Shown one piece after another: positions 61,790-64,000 of a stretch of 64,000 nucleotides of DNA. Location: assembly GCA_023393165.1 (NCBI GenBank), contig JAEWMJ010000051.1, positions 1 to 64,000 on the forward strand, in the 5' to 3' direction. The position numbers and the translations under genes were made by a program. The first letter of the stretch is position 1. Each line of letters opens with the position of its first letter. The notes under the pieces are model-generated. The model did not search any database. It was not told the origin of the DNA and saw only the letters and a program-made list of their open reading frames with translations. The stretch comes from Bacillota bacterium. GTDB lineage: Bacteria > Bacillota > Clostridia > Christensenellales > Christensenellaceae.

Positions 61790-61893
61790 ATATCGCGGCC
61801 AGCGTCATAATCAACCACCCAATATCTGTCCGTTCCGTCCGATGTATACGTTTCCCCTTGCCCGATCGGTTTGCCGTTTATATTATGCTCCAT
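61786..61893 (-). CDS. Small ORF coupled to the unknown helical protein
   Basis: 35 aa (MEHNINGKPIGQGETYTSDG then TDRYWVVDYDAGRDM). AAAGGA lies seven bases before the ATG, and the stop overlaps the GTG of the next gene. It may be a real small protein, a leader peptide, or the N-terminus of a longer protein split by a frameshift; nothing in the sequence decides this. Confidence 0.5.
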   Translation of the reverse strand: MEHNINGKPIGQGETYTSDGTDRYWVVDYDAGRDM

Positions 61894-62209
61894 ACGTTTT
61901 CCTTTCAAAAAGCCTGTGTTTCACGGGGCCGGTCCTTTTCCTGGTTTTTTATGGTTTTTAAATTCTTTTATTAAATAATACTTTCTTTTTCTTCCATTTT
62001 CAACATTTTTAGTGTTGTGATAATGCTCCGGCGAGTGTTCGCAATGTATGGTGATAAATATCGAAAAATCATTTGAGAAATGATACAAAAAATATGGCAA
62101 GGGAGCATCCAAATTTATCGGGGAGGCCCTCAGATTTTACAGTGACGTCAATAAGATGCGGCCCGGTGTATACATGCCACCTTCCGGCCCTTTTGGTGTG
62201 CGCGCCGCT
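61894..62209. other. Gap between the small-ORF operon and the RelA/SpoT-TPR gene
   Basis: It contains the leftward promoter at 61975-62003 and an AT-rich leader of about 75 bases. No terminator with a T-run was found behind the RelA/SpoT-TPR gene, so some read-through into the small operon is possible. Confidence 0.4.
61975..62003 (-). promoter_or_regulatory. Promoter of the small-ORF operon
   Basis: Minus strand TTGAAA and TATTAT with a 17-base spacer, about 80 bases before the ATG at 61893. Confidence 0.65.
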
Positions 62210-63997
62210 TTATTCGGTTTCACGGTTGGATAAGCCCTGTATTCTCCTTATGTTTTCAAGAGCGTCCTCTTCCGCTTTTTTATATTCTATATTGTTGCTG
62301 ATGATTAAAATTTCATTGTAGGAATCAAGCGCCTTTTCCGCTTCCCCCTGCTTTTCATACGCTTTGGCAATGCTTTTTAAAACGCCTATCTTATGCTTTT
62401 GGTTTCCTGTCTTATCCTGGATTAAGAGAGCCTTTTCATAATATTCAAACGCCTCTTTCAAACTTCCGCTTTCAAAATATATATTGCCAATGTTGTGCAG
62501 GGCTTCTCCTTCCCCCTGTTTATAATCGTATGCCGCGCAGATATCCAACGCATAGTTGAAATAATCCAATGCCCGCTTAAATTGTTCTTGTTTTAAAAAG
62601 ATCATGCCCAAATTGTTCAACTGGGTGATTTCTCCGGCCTTATAGTCTGTCTCCTTAAAAATCTCAAGCGCTTGATTGTAATAATCGGCCGCTTCATTAT
62701 AGTTATGGCTGTCCGAATAAATATTTCCTATCACGCCCAATGTATTGGCCTGCCCTTGTTTGTAAGATATCTGTTCATGCAGCCGGATCGCACGATTGCA
62801 GTATTCCAGCGCCTTTTCCATATCGCCCTTCAGTCGATAGGCAGAACCAAGATTCAGAAGCTGGTTTGCCTCTCCCTGTTTCCCGCCTATTTCCTGATTG
62901 ATCTTGACCGCTTCCATAAAATAATGAATGGCTTCATCGTAATTATCTTTTGAACTGTAAAGATATCCGATATTGGCAAGCGTATTCGCTTCGCCCTGCC
63001 TGTTTCCGTTTTCGCGGTTCATCTGAAGCGTATCCATCTGAGATTTTAATTCTTCGCTTTGCTTCAGTTCCCGGTAATTCTCATACAGAACGGGATTAAT
63101 CCCGTTTATTCTGTCCATAATCTGATCGACGATCGTCTTGTTTGTTCTTTCAGGATCAACATGAACCAGTATTTCTTTCAATTTCTCCGGTTTATTGAAG
63201 TCGGAAGATATTATACATTTAAACAATAAGTCGACGCGGCCTAAAGCGATCTCCTCTTTACGGCCTTCCGACGCCGGTCCCAGATTATTATTCAAAAAAG
63301 AGGCTACTTCATAGTGATTGTTAAATTCTGTCCCGGCCTGGCTTACTCTGTCCTTCACCGCTTTCTGAAGCCTTTGAAGCGCAATTTCACCGGACAGGAC
63401 GAGGCCGTTTAATTCATCCAATATCTGATATTCCTCATAAGATAGTTCCCCGCTGAAAGGTTTGTAAATAAGATCGTGCTCAACTTCAGCCCAGGCATGC
63501 ATCAATACGGACGCAACCTGAATCTCGATCATAATATCCGAATATTTTTTTATTTCCTCCGGCAAATCGTCATTTTTCAGGTGCACCCTGTAATGCGTGG
63601 CCCAATAACCGGAAAAACGTTTTTGATAATCGGCTTTTTGCTTTCCCGCTTTTATTATTTCCGGAAATGTTTTGCATTCTGCTATTCTGAAATTCGATTC
63701 AATAAATTGCTGAACCTTATATAAATCCCCCGGGAAATAGAGCGCCACGCGCACTCCGGTCAAATCCACTATATCTTCTATGATTTCTTCAAAGGATTCA
63801 TAATTCTTAACGATATTTCTTTTTTCCAGTTTCTCTTTAAGTCTTTCTATCCTTTTTGCCCTGTATGTTACAATGGCTCTGATACCCATCTGCTCCAGAT
63901 TTGTTTCGCATATTTGAGCGCTTATTCTTCCCGCTTCCCTATAAAAATCAAACGTTTTTTTATAATGCTCTATGAATCTGTCCATGAAAGATATCAT
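62210..63997 (-). CDS. RelA/SpoT synthetase-domain protein fused to TPR repeats
   Basis: 595 aa; an in-frame TGA directly before the ATG at 63997 shows the gene is complete. Residues about 35-215 form a RelA_SpoT domain: DIVDLTGVRVALYF (Asp78), FSGYWATHYRVHL, and IMIEIQVASVLMHAW with Glu158 and Gln160, followed by EVEHDLIYK. There is no HD hydrolase domain. Residues about 330-585 are six to seven TPR units of 40 residues (GEANTLANIGYLYSSKDNYD and repeats). The enzyme part would move pyrophosphate from ATP to a GDP/GTP or RNA acceptor, and the TPRs probably sense a partner. Confidence 0.88.
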   Translation of the reverse strand: MISFMDRFIEHYKKTFDFYREAGRISAQICETNLEQMGIRAIVTYRAKRIERLKEKLEKRNIVKNYESFEEIIEDIVDLTGVRVALYFPGDLYKVQQFIESNFRIAECKTFPEIIKAGKQKADYQKRFSGYWATHYRVHLKNDDLPEEIKKYSDIMIEIQVASVLMHAWAEVEHDLIYKPFSGELSYEEYQILDELNGLVLSGEIALQRLQKAVKDRVSQAGTEFNNHYEVASFLNNNLGPASEGRKEEIALGRVDLLFKCIISSDFNKPEKLKEILVHVDPERTNKTIVDQIMDRINGINPVLYENYRELKQSEELKSQMDTLQMNRENGNRQGEANTLANIGYLYSSKDNYDEAIHYFMEAVKINQEIGGKQGEANQLLNLGSAYRLKGDMEKALEYCNRAIRLHEQISYKQGQANTLGVIGNIYSDSHNYNEAADYYNQALEIFKETDYKAGEITQLNNLGMIFLKQEQFKRALDYFNYALDICAAYDYKQGEGEALHNIGNIYFESGSLKEAFEYYEKALLIQDKTGNQKHKIGVLKSIAKAYEKQGEAEKALDSYNEILIISNNIEYKKAEEDALENIRRIQGLSNRETE

Positions 63998-64000
63998 TCA

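Noticed and set aside
1..64000. CRISPR array, tRNA or rRNA genes
   Set aside because: No regularly spaced repeats, no tRNA-like TTCGA..CC pattern with a cloverleaf and no rRNA segments were found on reading both strands by eye.

Overview
The window looks like the chromosome of a Gram-positive anaerobe of the Clostridia type (Bacillota). The grounds are AGGAGG-type ribosome sites before nearly every gene, lipoprotein sugar-binding proteins with Ser/Ala-rich linkers after the lipobox Cys, YesM/YesN-type two-component pairs and several GTG/TTG starts. The species cannot be named from the sequence. No rRNA, tRNA or CRISPR array was seen.

Region 1 (1-11148) is a carbohydrate locus. A leftward operon holds a lipoprotein binding protein, two MalF/MalG-type permeases, an MsmK/UgpC-type ATPase, a GH31 glycosidase, a URO-D-family protein and the start of a FucU/RbsD mutarotase cut by the window edge. 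A sensor kinase/AraC-type response regulator pair is divergent from it. Region 2 (11177-22170) is a nine-gene leftward operon: PfkB kinase, a LacI regulator fused to a solute-binding protein, DhaL, DhaK, a ribose-type ABC importer (RbsA, RbsC, RbsB), a zinc dehydrogenase and a class II aldolase. Together these suggest uptake, oxidation, phosphorylation and aldol cleavage of a polyol or ketose of unknown identity. The block is bracketed by two copies of a 21-bp repeat.

Region 3 (about 22379-43990) is a leftward late-gene block of a short-tailed (podovirus-like) prophage: terminase, portal, scaffold, capsid with an Ig-like tail, adaptor, nozzle, further virion proteins and a lysis cassette. It also carries AT-rich cargo: a REP-type transposase, membrane proteins, lipoproteins and a transglutaminase-like protein. 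No integrase, repressor or replication gene is present, the right-most phage gene is truncated, and three other genes are frameshifted or cut, so it is probably a remnant. Five near-identical leftward promoters (TTGACGATAACTGACA plus a -10, each 29 bp) head its transcription units. This is the clearest regulatory signal in the window.

Region 4 (43991-46808) has three paralogous DUF2935-type helical proteins. Region 5 (47010-60880) is a second ribose-type ABC locus with two FGGY kinases and two dehydrogenases, divergent from a rightward operon with an eroded RbsA-like ATPase, a YesN-type regulator and a YesM-type kinase. That operon may be a transporter-coupled sensor. Region 6 (60924-63997) holds a translationally coupled set of small unknown ORFs and a RelA/SpoT alarmone-synthetase domain fused to TPR repeats, a candidate signalling or toxin-like protein.
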